In this document: piece by piece, positions 21,489-31,813 of the stretch
How positions within the stretch are numbered: position 1 is the stretch's first letter
Layout of the letters: each line of letters starts with the position of its first letter
Source: Gnomoniopsis sp. IMI 355080
Lineage: Eukaryota > Ascomycota > Sordariomycetes > Diaporthales > Gnomoniaceae
NCBI GenBank assembly: GCA_027946555.1
Contig: JAPEVC010000110.1
Coordinates: 54,897-118,896 of the forward strand
DNA length: 64,000 nucleotides
Reading direction: 5' to 3'
The notes under the pieces: generated by a model
What the model saw: only the letters and a program-made list of their open reading frames with translations
What the model was told of the DNA's origin: nothing
Database searches by the model: none
Program-made: the position numbers and the translations under genes

Positions 21489-22493
21489 ATGACCAGCTTC
21501 GCGCAAGTCTCATCCAAGACTAAGTGGCTCACATCCAGACTAACAAACCTGTACAGTGAACCCTCCTTCAATCACGCCTCATATGCCAGCTTCCGGCCAA
21601 CGTACCCAGCATCTCTCTACCGCATGATACTCACTTACCATGAAGCCCAGAAGCCCAAGCAGAGCAATGGCGACAGACACGGGGCTCTACTCGACCTAGG
21701 CTGCGGGCCCGGCCTAGTCTCGCAGGCTCTGGCGCCGCATTTTACGAAGGTCGTAGCTGTCGACCCTTCCCCCGGCATGGTGGCCCAAGCACGACAGCTC
21801 ACGATGACCACCCCGAACCTCACCGTTCACCAGGCCTCGGCCGAGGATCTCTCCTTCTTGCCTGCCAGCTCAGTGGATCTCGTCGTGGCGGGCGAGGCGG
21901 CGCACTGGTTCGACTACCCCCGCGCATGGCCCGAGCTCGCGCGTGTGGTGCGCCAGGGTGGTGACGGGAGTCTAGCATTTTGGGGCTACAATGAGAGCCT
22001 CATTGAAGGCTACCCGCAGCTCCAATCCATTCACGACCAGTACCGTCACGGCACGGAGGAGGTGCGGCCCGGCATGGAGGCATTGGGGCGGTTCTGGGAA
22101 GACCCGGGCCGGAGCGTGCTGGTGGATCTTTTTGCGACCATTGTGCCGCCCGAGGAAGAGTGGGAGGATGTGAGGAGGGTGGTGTTCAAGCCGGATGCGT
22201 CGCCTACGTACGGGGTGGAGAAGGCGGCGGAGGAGGCGCTGTGGCTGCGGAAGAGGATGAAGCTGGGGGAATACATGGTGTATCTGGGGACGATGAGCTC
22301 GGTGCACAAATGGCGGGCTGCGCATCCAGAGAGGAGGAGTAGGGCGGAGGGAGGAGAGGGTGATATTATGGATGCGATGGCCGAGGCATTCTTGGAGGCG
22401 GTGCCGGAGTGGAAAGCGAAGGGGGAGGGATGGAGGGAGGTGGAGGTGGATGTTATCTGGGCAACGTGTCTTTTGATGGCGAGGAGGAAATGA
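21489..22493 (+). CDS. Class I SAM-dependent methyltransferase (Methyltransf_11 type)
   Basis: A single exon of 334 residues. The SAM-binding core is at residues 60-110: LLDLGCGPGLVSQALAP (motif I), VVAVDPSPGMVAQAR (motif Post I), then ASAEDLSFLPASSVDLVV (motif II) and EAAHWFDYPRAWPELARV. The N-terminus FNHASYASFRPTYP is the hallmark of the fungal family that includes trans-aconitate 3-methyltransferase Tmt1 and related small-molecule methyltransferases. The acceptor cannot be told from sequence. There is no signal peptide or membrane segment, so it is probably cytosolic. No secondary-metabolite backbone gene is nearby, which argues against a biosynthetic-cluster role. Confidence 0.9.
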   Translation: MTSFAQVSSKTKWLTSRLTNLYSEPSFNHASYASFRPTYPASLYRMILTYHEAQKPKQSNGDRHGALLDLGCGPGLVSQALAPHFTKVVAVDPSPGMVAQARQLTMTTPNLTVHQASAEDLSFLPASSVDLVVAGEAAHWFDYPRAWPELARVVRQGGDGSLAFWGYNESLIEGYPQLQSIHDQYRHGTEEVRPGMEALGRFWEDPGRSVLVDLFATIVPPEEEWEDVRRVVFKPDASPTYGVEKAAEEALWLRKRMKLGEYMVYLGTMSSVHKWRAAHPERRSRAEGGEGDIMDAMAEAFLEAVPEWKAKGEGWREVEVDVIWATCLLMARRK

Positions 22494-23459
22494 ATGATGT
22501 GTTTTCTTTGAGGCATGTATGTAGTAATAATAAGCGATGGAGTGCTTTGAATGACTGATTTATATCTACCTCAGGTATGTACCCAAGTATTTATCATGGT
22601 GGATGAAAGAGAGAATGCGCGCGCCTCTTGCGGGAAACGAGAACCCCTGTCTGTGGTTGCCGTTGCCCAGGCAGACAGCCCACTTTCCTCTTTCAGGGGG
22701 GCCCATAGAAACAACATGGTGCTAGCCTCTCACAGCCTGTCACAATGCCTCTTGAGGTTTTCCCCAGCCGCACGCATGAAACAGCACAGACCAGGTCAAC
22801 CACCAGAAGAGTCCCATTCGTCGTGGAGACTGGCAGGTCATTCAAAGAGACCGCTTCTTCCTTTTCTCCGTGTCGTGTCAACCGTGGATCTCTTGCTCTC
22901 CTCCTGGAAACATCATCATCGACCTTGTTGCCCTCGATTTGCTGCTATTCTCCCCACCCACCCACCTTTACGTCTGCAGTTTACTTCTCCAATCAAAATG
23001 GTCAGTCACAGTTTCAATTTGATAATTCGTCCCTTAGGGTTTGAGGATCTTCTGCAAGTGCCAAGTAAGACCTGCAGGAGACTACCAGCCGCTGCAAGAC
23101 GCAAGATCGAAGTGATGGCAGTGGGCGACTTTTGATTTCAAGGCTGCAGGCCTGTGCCGCGTGCCCGGGAACAACTTGTTTGATTAGACGCGGCATGTGC
23201 AACGGGCGTGGTAATGGTTGTTCCTGGCAACCGACTCGGCCCGCTGGCGCCATTTTCACTTGTTGATCGTCTTGTCCTGTCTGCCCAGCCTGAGTGATCC
23301 CATCTCCAATTCCCAGCCACCGCATCGCACATCTTTTCACACTCTCAAGTCAACCCACGCTTCCTTCCATCTGCTCAAGTCTCTCTTGCGCTCAACATCG
23401 CAAATTTTCCATCTCCCATCGTTTGCTGCTGCAGTTTCGGAATCAGTCCTCTTTCCAAC
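22494..23459. other. Long leader and promoter of the myosin light chain gene
   Basis: No supported gene. Pyrimidine-rich stretches around 22850-22990 and 23330-23450 look like promoter and 5' leader. AAAATGGTCAGT at 22995-23006 resembles a start codon next to a donor and may mark a leader intron. An open frame of 194 codons covers the same stretch but has no family feature. Confidence 0.4.
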
Positions 23460-23987
23460 ATGGCTTCTAACTCGTACGACCAGGCCTCGACCAACTACAA
23501 GGAGGCGTTCTCATTGTTCGATAAGCGCGGCAACGGCCGTGTCCAGCTCGACAACCTCGGCGATCTGCTGCGCGCATGCGGTCAGAACCCTACCATGACC
23601 GAAATTCGCGATCTGGAGAAGAGCGTGGGCGGTGACTGTGCGTGATGATCCTTTTCCTGAATACAGTGGATGCAAAAGAAGAAACGAGCACACAGTCAAG
23701 GCTAATAGCAAACGGGGTTTACAGTCGACTTCGAGACATTCCAGCGCGTACTCAACCGCCCCGGCGGCTTCCGCGACCCAGGCGAGCCCGACGAGTACTG
23801 CCGCGGCTTCCAGGTCTTTGACAAGGACATGACTGGTTTTATCGGCGTCGGTCAACTCAAGTACATCCTGACCAATTTGGGCGAGAAGATGTCCGAGGAA
23901 GAGGTAGATGAGCTGTTGAAGGCGGTCGACACCAGCTCTGGCCAAGTGAACTACACCGAGTTGGTCCGCACTATCTTGGCGAATTGA
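23460..23987 (+). CDS. cdc4: EF-hand myosin essential light chain (Cdc4 family)
   Basis: Two exons (23460-23637, 23725-23987; 87-bp intron GTGCGT...ACAG) encode 146 residues, near the 141 of S. pombe Cdc4. It has the four-EF-hand calmodulin-like layout: YKEAFSLFDKRGNGRVQL, then QKNPTMTEI-like (CGQNPTMTEI), FQRVLNRPGGF, FQVFDKDMTGFIGVGQL and LGEKMSEEEVDELLKAVD. Calcium-loop positions are degraded: position 12 of the second recognisable loop is Gln rather than Glu, and others lack acidic ligands. That fits an essential light chain rather than calmodulin. Family members bind the IQ motifs of type II and V myosins and are needed for the cytokinetic ring and septum formation. Calmodulin itself is excluded by this loss of ligands. 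Confidence 0.9.
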
Positions 23988-24755
23988 GGAGAAGCCGCAA
24001 AAGGGGTCAGATTGGATGGCCAGAGCGTGTTGATGATAACAGAAAAGGAGGCGCGTCACAACGAATGGTGCGCTGTGCTGGGAATACATGGACATACGGG
24101 CAGATATATTGCATGAGTTATGGAAACCTCAAGGGAGCCGGGCGGCGTTTATTGTCTTTGCTTGATGTTGGGTGTCCTGAGATGGCTTGTGAAGCAGCCC
24201 ATGGATAGCATCAGGTATCTGCATGGTATATGAGCAGATGGGTCAGTAGTGTAATAGACATATGAAGTCTACCACTGACACGCATACACTGTTGACTTTT
24301 GATGTCTGATGGATATGCAATGTATGGTGTCCCCTAGATTAAGCGCGCTCTGATACTCATGCTTTATGCAGGGCTGCACAGTCAATCTGCCTGCCTCTTG
24401 GGCTTGAGTCTCTCGCAGCATGGATACGCGATGATCAAGCTTCTTTATTACCACTGATCTCAGACTTCTGATACATTCACCACTACCTACCTACCTATCC
24501 AAGGCATGCTATTGGAACCAAATCTGTCCCATCATTCGTTATACGGAGGCGATTATTTCATCCAGTTTTTCGCCTGTTGTTCTCAAGAATCGAACCCAGC
24601 CACCCTGTCGCCCTTGCATCACCACACTCAGGGGACCCTTGCACGGGACCCCAGCACCCCGCAATATCTCACACGACAGCACGAGCTCCCCCGCGGTTGA
24701 GAGCTTCCTCCCTCCCAATAATCAATGCCACGTTCAGATTGTCCCACCAGCGAAA
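23988..24755. other. Spacer and leader upstream of the M3 peptidase
   Basis: No gene recognised. It contains the 3' region of the light-chain gene and the promoter of the peptidase gene. The peptidase reading frame is free of stops from 24435 onward but has no ATG before 25011. Confidence 0.5.
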
Positions 24756-25010
24756 CTGGCGACCCCAATTGCGACGAAGTCTTCGAAACGTAGCCGGATC
24801 CTCTCCAAACCTTCGTCCTTCTCCTCCCTCTTTCTCCTATCCCTCCTCGTCCTCATACTCGCCTTCATCCTGGCTGCTCCACGAGCCGTTCCGCGCATTG
24901 CCCTGCTCGGAACTCAACTGCAATCGTCCTTCTCTGCTCGTGTCCACCAATACCCTTTGTTCGCCCGATATTACTCGACATTCAAGCCTGCTTCACATAT
25001 ACCGCAGCAC
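24756..25010 (+). other. Possible CTG-initiated N-terminal extension of the M3 peptidase
   Basis: A CTG at 24756-24758 is in frame with the peptidase and sits in strong context (A at -3, G at +4). The 85 codons from it to the ATG at 25011 contain no Asp or Glu and about ten Lys/Arg. They include a basic run (KSSKRSR), a hydrophobic segment (LFLLSLLVLILAFIL) and ARYYSTFKP, which resembles a mitochondrial presequence cleavage region. No good donor/acceptor pair was found that would bring in an upstream ATG. The extension is inferred, not proven. Confidence 0.5.
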
Positions 25011-27180
25011 ATGATGGACAAGTACAAGCAGCCGCCCCAGGCCCCGCCCACTTTCATTGGCACCAAAGACAACATCGTATCCGACACCAAAGCTCTCTGC
25101 GAGAAGACTCGATCCGTGCTGGACGACATTGTCGCCAAGAACCCCGTCAGCGACCACTCCAAGGCGACGTTTGACAGTGTCCTTCTACCTCAGATCCAGG
25201 ACGAGAACCAGTCCGCTCTGAGCAGCCGCATCCTCGGCTTTTACCAGTATGTCTCGAGTGATGAGGACCTGCGCAACGCCTCGACCGAGGCCGAGTCGAT
25301 CCTGGACGAGTTCGGTATTGAGATGGGTATGAGAGAAGACGTTTTCAAGATCGTGGACGCCGTGTTTCAGAAGAAGGACTCCCTGAACCTCGACCCCGAG
25401 AGTTTGCGGTTGCTCGAGAAGGAACGCAAGAGCTACATCAAGAATGGCCTGAACATACCGGAAGGCCCAAAGAGGGACCGCTTCAAGGAGATCAAGAAGA
25501 GACTGTCGCAGATCCAGATCGCCTTCCAGAAGAATCTGAATGAGGAAAACGGTGGCCTCTATTTCACCAAGGAGGAATTGGATGGCGTGCCGGCGGATCT
25601 GGTCGACACCTGGGAGAAAGGCACCGGCGAGAACGAGGGCAAGCTCAAAGTCAGCTTCAAGTATCCGGATTTGTTCCCTACGATGAAGTTTGCAAAGAAT
25701 TCCGAGACGAGGCGGAAAGTTTTCATCGCCAACGAGAATAAGTGCGACGCGAACATGGCTCTGTTCAAGGAAGCTATTGTTCTCCGTGATGAGGCTGCCC
25801 GTCTGCTCGGGTACCCCAATCACGCCTCCTTCAGGATCGAAGACAAGATGGCCAAGACGACCGAAGTAGTCAATGACTTCCTGGGCGATCTGCGTGGGCG
25901 CTTGACGGAGGGTGGCAAGAAGGAGAAGGAACACTTGCTTGAAATCAAGAAAGCCGATCTTGAAGCTCGTGGCGAGCCGTTTGATGGAAAGTACTATCTC
26001 TGGGACGCCCGCTTCTACGACCGCATCATGATCGAGAAGGAGTACAGCATTGATGAGAACAAGATTGCCGAGTACTTTCCCCTCACGCAGACAGTAACCG
26101 GCATGCTAAACATCTTTGAGAAGATCTTTGGTTTCGTCTTTGTTGAGCTCAATGAAGAGGATCGCGCCAAAATCAGCCCAACTGGCAAGGCAAAGGATAT
26201 TGTTTGGCACGAGGATGTAATCATGTTCTCTGTGTGGGACGACGAGAATGCCGGGGGCAATTTCGTAGGGTATCTTTACCTCGACATGCACCCTCGCCAG
26301 GGCAAGTACGGCCATGCTGCGAACTTCAATATCCAGCCTGGCTTCTTGAGCCAGGACGGCAAGTCTCGGCGGTATCCTGCGACCGCACTGGTGTGCAATT
26401 TCAGCAAACCGACCCCCAAGAAGCCCAGTCTGCTCAAGCACGACGAGGTAGTGACGCTCTTCCACGAGCTCGGACATGGTATCCACGATCTCGCAGGACG
26501 TGTGAAGTATTCACGCTTCCACGGCACAAGTACAGTGAGGGACTTTGTCGAGGCGCCATCGCAGATGCTTGAGAACTGGTGTTGGGCTCCGGAGCAAATC
26601 AAGTCCCTTTCTGGTCACTATGAGACGGGCGAGAAAATTCCTGATGACCTGATTAAGAAGCAGGTGGCGACGAAGCACGTCAACGGTGCGCTGTTCAACC
26701 TGCGCCAGCTGCACTTTGGCATCTTTGATATGGCAGTTCACAGCCCAAAGAGCCACGAGGAGGTCCAGAAGCTGGATGCAGCTAGCCTATACAACGAGTT
26801 GAGGACGGAACTTGTCGGCTTCACTGGTCCGGAAGCGCAAGGCGAGCCAAGGTGAGTCGCCGTTTTCCAAAACACACAAGCATTCGCACAGACTGACATG
26901 CTCGAATAGTTCATGGGGAAATGGTCCCGCAACCTTTGGCCACCTCATTGGAGGGTACGATGCCGGATACTACGGCTACCTGTTCTCACTGGTCTACTCC
27001 ACGGACATGTTCTTTAGCGTGTTCAAGGACGACCCGATGAACGAGAAGGAGGGACGCAGGTACAGGCACACCGTGCTTGAGAGGGGCGGCAGTCAGGAGG
27101 AGATGTTGACGCTGGAGCAATTCTTGGGCCGTAAGCCGAATAGCGAGGCCTTTTACAAGGACTTGGGTATCACGGCTTGA
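25011..27180 (+). CDS. PRD1: M3-family metallopeptidase (saccharolysin / thimet oligopeptidase type)
   Basis: Two exons (25011-26851, 26910-27180; 58-bp intron GTGAGT...ATAG) give 703 residues from the first ATG, matching the roughly 710 of yeast saccharolysin. The zinc site is LFHELGHGIHDLAG (HExxH), with the downstream Glu ligand in DFVEAPSQMLENW, and the family motifs FHGTSTVRDF and GHLIGGYDAGYYGYL are intact. Family members cleave oligopeptides shorter than about 17 residues in the cytosol, and in yeast also in the mitochondrial intermembrane space. The ATG-initiated form looks cytosolic; a longer form with a targeting leader may start at CTG 24756. Convergence of conserved sequence across the intron makes the model firm. 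Confidence 0.93.
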
Positions 27181-27790
27181 CTAGAAGGACGTGCAAGCAA
27201 TGAGAGAAGTCGGCTGTGACTGGCTGATGTTGGGGACAACCTGCTTTAGCTTTGCGGTCATGTGTAGCGGCTGAAACTTGAACATCCCAAATAACCAATT
27301 TTAAAAAATTATCAAGTTGCAAGATCCATTATTGCTTGAAATATGCTGTGCTTTGAAATGGGCATTCGAATCGTTACCAAGGCGGTATTGTAGGGAAGCT
27401 TGGGCCAGCTGACGTTTCAGTGGGTCCAGGGGCACCCTCGACCCCCCAGCTCTGTTTACTTTCCGTCTATGGTCCAATCGCGTGTCGAGCGCCGCTTGTT
27501 TTCTTTCGGCTTGGACATCCGGAGAGCCTCTCACATTCCGCAACGCGACTGCCCCCTTCAAACCAGACAACGAACCTCTCACTCAATCGTAGCTTCGCTT
27601 TTTGCTATTCTATAATAAAGCCTCCTGCTTTTCGCATTCCATAGCATTCGCTTGGACCAGCGCATTCGCCCTACTTGCTGTCCAGCAAATAACAATACCT
27701 TCGCGTCCCGGGAACGCGTCACGTTAATCCAGACCTGGTGCTCTACGACTTGACGACTGGGCGCGCTCTGAAAGAGCACACATTGCCGCC
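27181..27790. other. Spacer and BIR1 promoter
   Basis: About 610 bp without coding signal, between the 3' end of the peptidase gene and the BIR1 start. The ATG at 27791 has a good context (gccgccATGG). Confidence 0.5.
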
Positions 27791-30727
27791 ATGGCTTCGG
27801 AAGCTATGGATGAGTATTTCATCTACGACAATCGACTCGCCTCTTTCACAACCCCACAGCCGATTGCTGCAAAGCGGAGAGGATCCAATGCATCGTCGCG
27901 CGCACCCAAGGCACTATCATGGCCACACAAGAGTCTCAAACCCGCCGACGTAAGTTTCATTCCCCTCTTTCCATATCTTTAGTGTCATCTTTACGTGCAG
28001 CCCTAGTTGATAAATCCGCGCGCGTTCTCGTAGATGGCCAAAGCCGGCTTCGTCTTCACGCCCCTCCCCAGCAATCCGGACAACGTCACCTGCTTTCTCT
28101 GCACCAAAGCTCTCGACGGCTGGGAACAAGACGACAGACCCCTCGAGGAGCACCTCAAGCACTCGCCCGAGTGCGGCTGGGCCATCACGGCTGCAGTGGA
28201 GGCCGAGCTCGGCAACTATGCGGCCGAGGACCCGCGCGACGCGCTGATGGTCGAGGCGCGCAAGGCGACGTTTGCGGATATGTGGCCGCATGAGAGCAGG
28301 AAGGGGTGGAGCAGCGTCAAAACCAAGGCCTTGGTTGAGGCGGGCTGGAAGTACACGCCGCTTGTGGGGTCGGAAGACAATGCCACGTGCGCGTATTGCC
28401 AGTTGGCGCTGGATGGTTGGGAGAAAACTGACAAGCCTTGGTGAGTAGCGTATTTGATGCTAGAGCAGGATGCGGGCATCCTTGATGCAATGTCTCTGAC
28501 TTTATGCTCTAGGGACGAGCACTATAACCGCGCGCCGAATTGCCCCTTCTTCAGCCTTATCAGCTCCAAGCCTGCGCCAAAGACGGCCGGACGATCGAAG
28601 GCGGCTAGAAGCTCCAAGGCATCTCGATTGTCTCTTCAGTCAGTGGCTACTAGTATATCGGATATGACCCTACTTGCCGACAGAACTACCGATATCGATG
28701 ACAGTGTAATGACCACTGCCTCAAACGTGACGACCGCATCAAAAGCCTCGAAGAAGCCCGCGAAGGGCAAGAAGGCAGCTGCAAGTCGCCCCAGGAAGAC
28801 ACGCGCCAAGAAGAGCGAAGCCGTTGAGGTTCATGAGGATGAGCCTCAGCTTGAGCAGGAGGAAGACGGGGCCTCTCCGCCACCCTCAAGGTCTGGGAAT
28901 GGCCTGAAGAGGACTAGTGATGAGATGGAGGGTTCTGTTCTGACAAACGCCGAGGCACCGGTTTCCAAGAAGCGTGCCACCAAGTCACGCAAGGTTCGCG
29001 GCAGTAGTGCTACTGAGGTGTTTTCTGCCGATACGGAAGTGACAGGTATGCCGGAGCCGGCGAAGAAGTCCGCGGCGAAAAAGTCAACACGAAAAGCATC
29101 TGGCTCTCGCAAGGCATATGGGCGGAGTACGCGCAAGGGCTCAGTTTCTACAGTTGCGTCTACTGCATCACCGCCTCCGGAAATGCCTGATGATGAGGAG
29201 ATTGACAGGCAGTTGCAAGTTGATTTAGAGCGGCCACTCGATGACGACGAAGATGTTCCTATGAATGCTGATCCCGAGACGAGTAAGGCCGCTGCATCGC
29301 GGATGGAACATGGCTTAGGTGGTACAAGCCAAGAAGATCTTGCTAAAACGGATAGGATCGATTTCGCCGTGTCTGATCCTGACCCTCCTCAGCCTGCCGA
29401 CGAGGTGGTTGAGCCTGACTTGCTCACCAGGGATGATGCAATGGATGTCGACGTCAAGGAACCAGAGCCCGAGCCAAGACCAGAGCTACAGCCCGAGCTA
29501 CAGGAGCTCAAGGTGCCTAAGAAGGGTCGTAAGGCTGGTACTAGGAAGGTGTCAAAGCAGACCACGAAGAAGACGAAGGAAGTTGTCGCACCAGTTGTTG
29601 AGCAAACGCAGTCACGCATCGCCGTTGACGCCGAGGAGCCGGATGAAATAGCGGAGGCCGAGGTCAGCTTTGCAAGCAGTGGCACAGTCAAGAGAACTTC
29701 AGTGGGTCGTGCATCTCTGGGTTCAGCATCTCTGCCCCGGGCATCTTTGGACAGTGTCGCGAGCACGGCGGCTGCCAAGGCTCCTGCGAAACGTGGTCGA
29801 CCACCGAAGAAAAAGCCCGAAGAGAGTTTGGTCGAGGACCCTGCTACGGTCGCCCCTCCTCCTGATCCCGTCCTTGATCCTACTCTGGAGGCTATAGCAG
29901 CTGGCGAGCCGACTCCAAAAGCGGTCGTGAAGCCGGAGAAAAAGACCAGCACAGCAAGACCGCGCGGTCGGCCTCCCAAAGCTAGGATCTCGGAAGTGAG
30001 CCCTGAGGAGCACGTGGAAGTGCAGGACCATCTCGAATCAGAGCCGAAGTCCGAGCCTGTTGTCCAGAAGGAGGTTGAGACTGAAGACGTATCGGTTCAG
30101 GAGGAGGTACCATCCGCCAGCGGCTCGCCTTGGGTAGGGCGTAAGCCAGTTCCAGCCCCTAAGGACTCCCCCTTCGCAATTCAGCGTAAAGCAATTGGAT
30201 CCGGTCCTGCTGCTCCTTCACAAATCGTCACCTCGCCTAAGACACCACGCCACCACACCAATCCGGCACAGTCAGCCAAACAAGCCACCATCTCCCCTTC
30301 ACCGTCTCCGCAAGCCTCAGACGCAGAAAACCGACCGCCCTCATCCAAGCCCAACACAAACAGTAGCAAAGGCAAGCGGATGCCCCTGGGAGAGTTGCCC
30401 ATTACAACGCCAGCCCGGCAGACGTCGCCGCTTAAGCAACAGCAGCAGAAGAATGCCGGTGCAGGACTGCAGACTAGCGAGCCGTGGACAGCTGTGGACT
30501 TGGATCTTGTCTTTGAGGGTGAGACTGGTGCCGCCGAGCGATTTTTTACGGAGGGCAGTGAATTATCGAGCGCTGAACGCGGAATGACGGTGGAGGAGTG
30601 GATCTACTATAATGCGGGTAGGGCGGAGCAGAAGTTGAAGAGCGAGTGTGAGACGATGGTCAACACGTTTGAAAGAGAGGGAACAAGGGCAATGAGGGCT
30701 TTGGAGGGACTGGTTGTTGAGGAGTGA
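27791..30727 (+). CDS. BIR1: BIR-domain chromosomal passenger protein (survivin homologue Bir1)
   Basis: Three exons (27791-27949, 28034-28440, 28513-30727; introns of 84 and 72 bp) give 926 residues, similar to S. pombe Bir1/Cut17. There are two N-terminal BIR zinc domains. The first has CFLCTKALDGWEQDD then HLKHSPECGW; the second has ATFADMWPHESRKGW and CAYCQLALDGWEKTDKPW, completed across intron 2 by HYNRAPNCPFF. The central 600 residues are disordered, Lys/Ser/Glu-rich, with two AT-hook cores (KRGRPPKKK, about 29785; ARPRGRPPKA, about 29955). The C-terminal helix (MTVEEWIYYNAGRAEQKLK, then SECETMVNTFE) is the conserved passenger-complex segment. The family targets Aurora kinase and INCENP to centromeres. 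It is not a caspase inhibitor in fungi. Confidence 0.94.
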
Positions 30728-30899
30728 ATGCATTGTACGACGCATGACGGGGGCGTTGGATTGGAGCCGGCTGGCGGCTAGCGTGATTGTATATTGAATT
30801 ATAGGTGTTTGGCTTGGCATACGAGTGGCCCGATCGGCGCAAGGAATGTTTTGGCGTCGTGTAGTAGAGGATTTGTTGTTTGAATTGCATCTCGAGGAT

Positions 30900-31355
30900 T
30901 TACGGGGTGAAAGGAGCAAGGATCGGGTTACGCCACAAAGCTGGGTTTGAGCTCTTCTGCGCGACGGTCAAGGTGATCTCCCTCTTTTTCGAGGGCTTGA
31001 GCTCTTCTGTCAGGCGGTCAAGGTGTCTTGCTCGCCTTGTGATGATACTTAGGAACTTGTCTGGTGTTGGTCTACGGGAGTAGAATTCAAATTCAATAAT
31101 GATGTCCACTGCAGTGCATATTGGGATATTCAACAGATCAGACGGCAGTTCGAGATCATGCACCTGACCAACTTTTGAGCCTCTTAGTCTGTTCTGAATG
31201 AGTACCTGTCTGGGGCGTGATATTGCGGACATCTTGGAATTGCTTGGAGTTCTCTCGTAGTTAGATTCTGTCGAAGCTTCCTGTTCCTTGGGGCTAATAA
31301 GGAAAATTGCCCTGATTCGCTCCGCCTCAGCGACCAGCCAGGAAACATAGAGCAT
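30900..31355 (-). CDS. Uncharacterised open frame, possibly frameshifted
   Basis: 151 codons from an ATG at 31355. The protein is basic, with no recognised domain (SRPRQVLIQNRLRGSK; ELPSDLLNIPICTAVDII). Near the 3' end a 50-bp unit is imperfectly repeated: HLDRLTEELKP in this frame is followed by the related HLDRRAEELKP in the +1 frame, which then reaches its own stop. This suggests a coiled-coil tail broken by a small indel, or an intron I cannot place. It lies just after the end of BIR1 in convergent orientation. It may be a degraded gene; confidence that it is expressed is low. Confidence 0.3.
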   Translation of the reverse strand: MLYVSWLVAEAERIRAIFLISPKEQEASTESNYERTPSNSKMSAISRPRQVLIQNRLRGSKVGQVHDLELPSDLLNIPICTAVDIIIEFEFYSRRPTPDKFLSIITRRARHLDRLTEELKPSKKREITLTVAQKSSNPALWRNPILAPFTP

Positions 31356-31813
31356 CTTGGACTCTTTCGGAGGTCCCTGTCTTCCCTATTACGTGTGTCT
31401 TTTGATGATGCGACGATAAAAGAGGACTCCTTCCAGGACAGTCCAAGTCCTTTTCCTTGCCCGCCCGGTGCTGACTGAACAAATGGTGTTGTAGAGTCTG
31501 ATATGAGCTGTGTTCGTGGAATTTGTTGTATTTTTATCATAGAGAGTAAGAAAGCTGTAATATATGAACATCCGATGACTGAAAAGACTGTGTTTGTCTT
31601 CTAACTTCTAAATTTCACCTCGTGTATATATAAGTCCAAAATACAAAATGCGTAAGAACCCAAGTAAGTGCAGATGCTGAGGAGTAAGCACGAAAGAAAA
31701 TGCTTTAAGAAAATCAAATCGTCTGCACTCGTAAGTCGTCTTGATCGTTATGTTACGTGTAAGCCCTTTGTATTCCATTCGCGGCGTTCGCCATTTACCA
31801 AATCTAGATGAGC

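Noticed and set aside
22551..23135. 194-codon plus-strand frame upstream of the myosin light chain gene
   Set aside because: No domain or bias toward fungal codons, His/Ser/Pro-rich translation typical of C/T-rich leader DNA; treated as promoter and leader.
28034..28444. BIR1 exon 2 as an independent gene (it starts with ATG after the intron)
   Set aside because: The preceding exon completes the first BIR domain region and has good donor and acceptor sites; the ATG codon at the exon start is coincidental.
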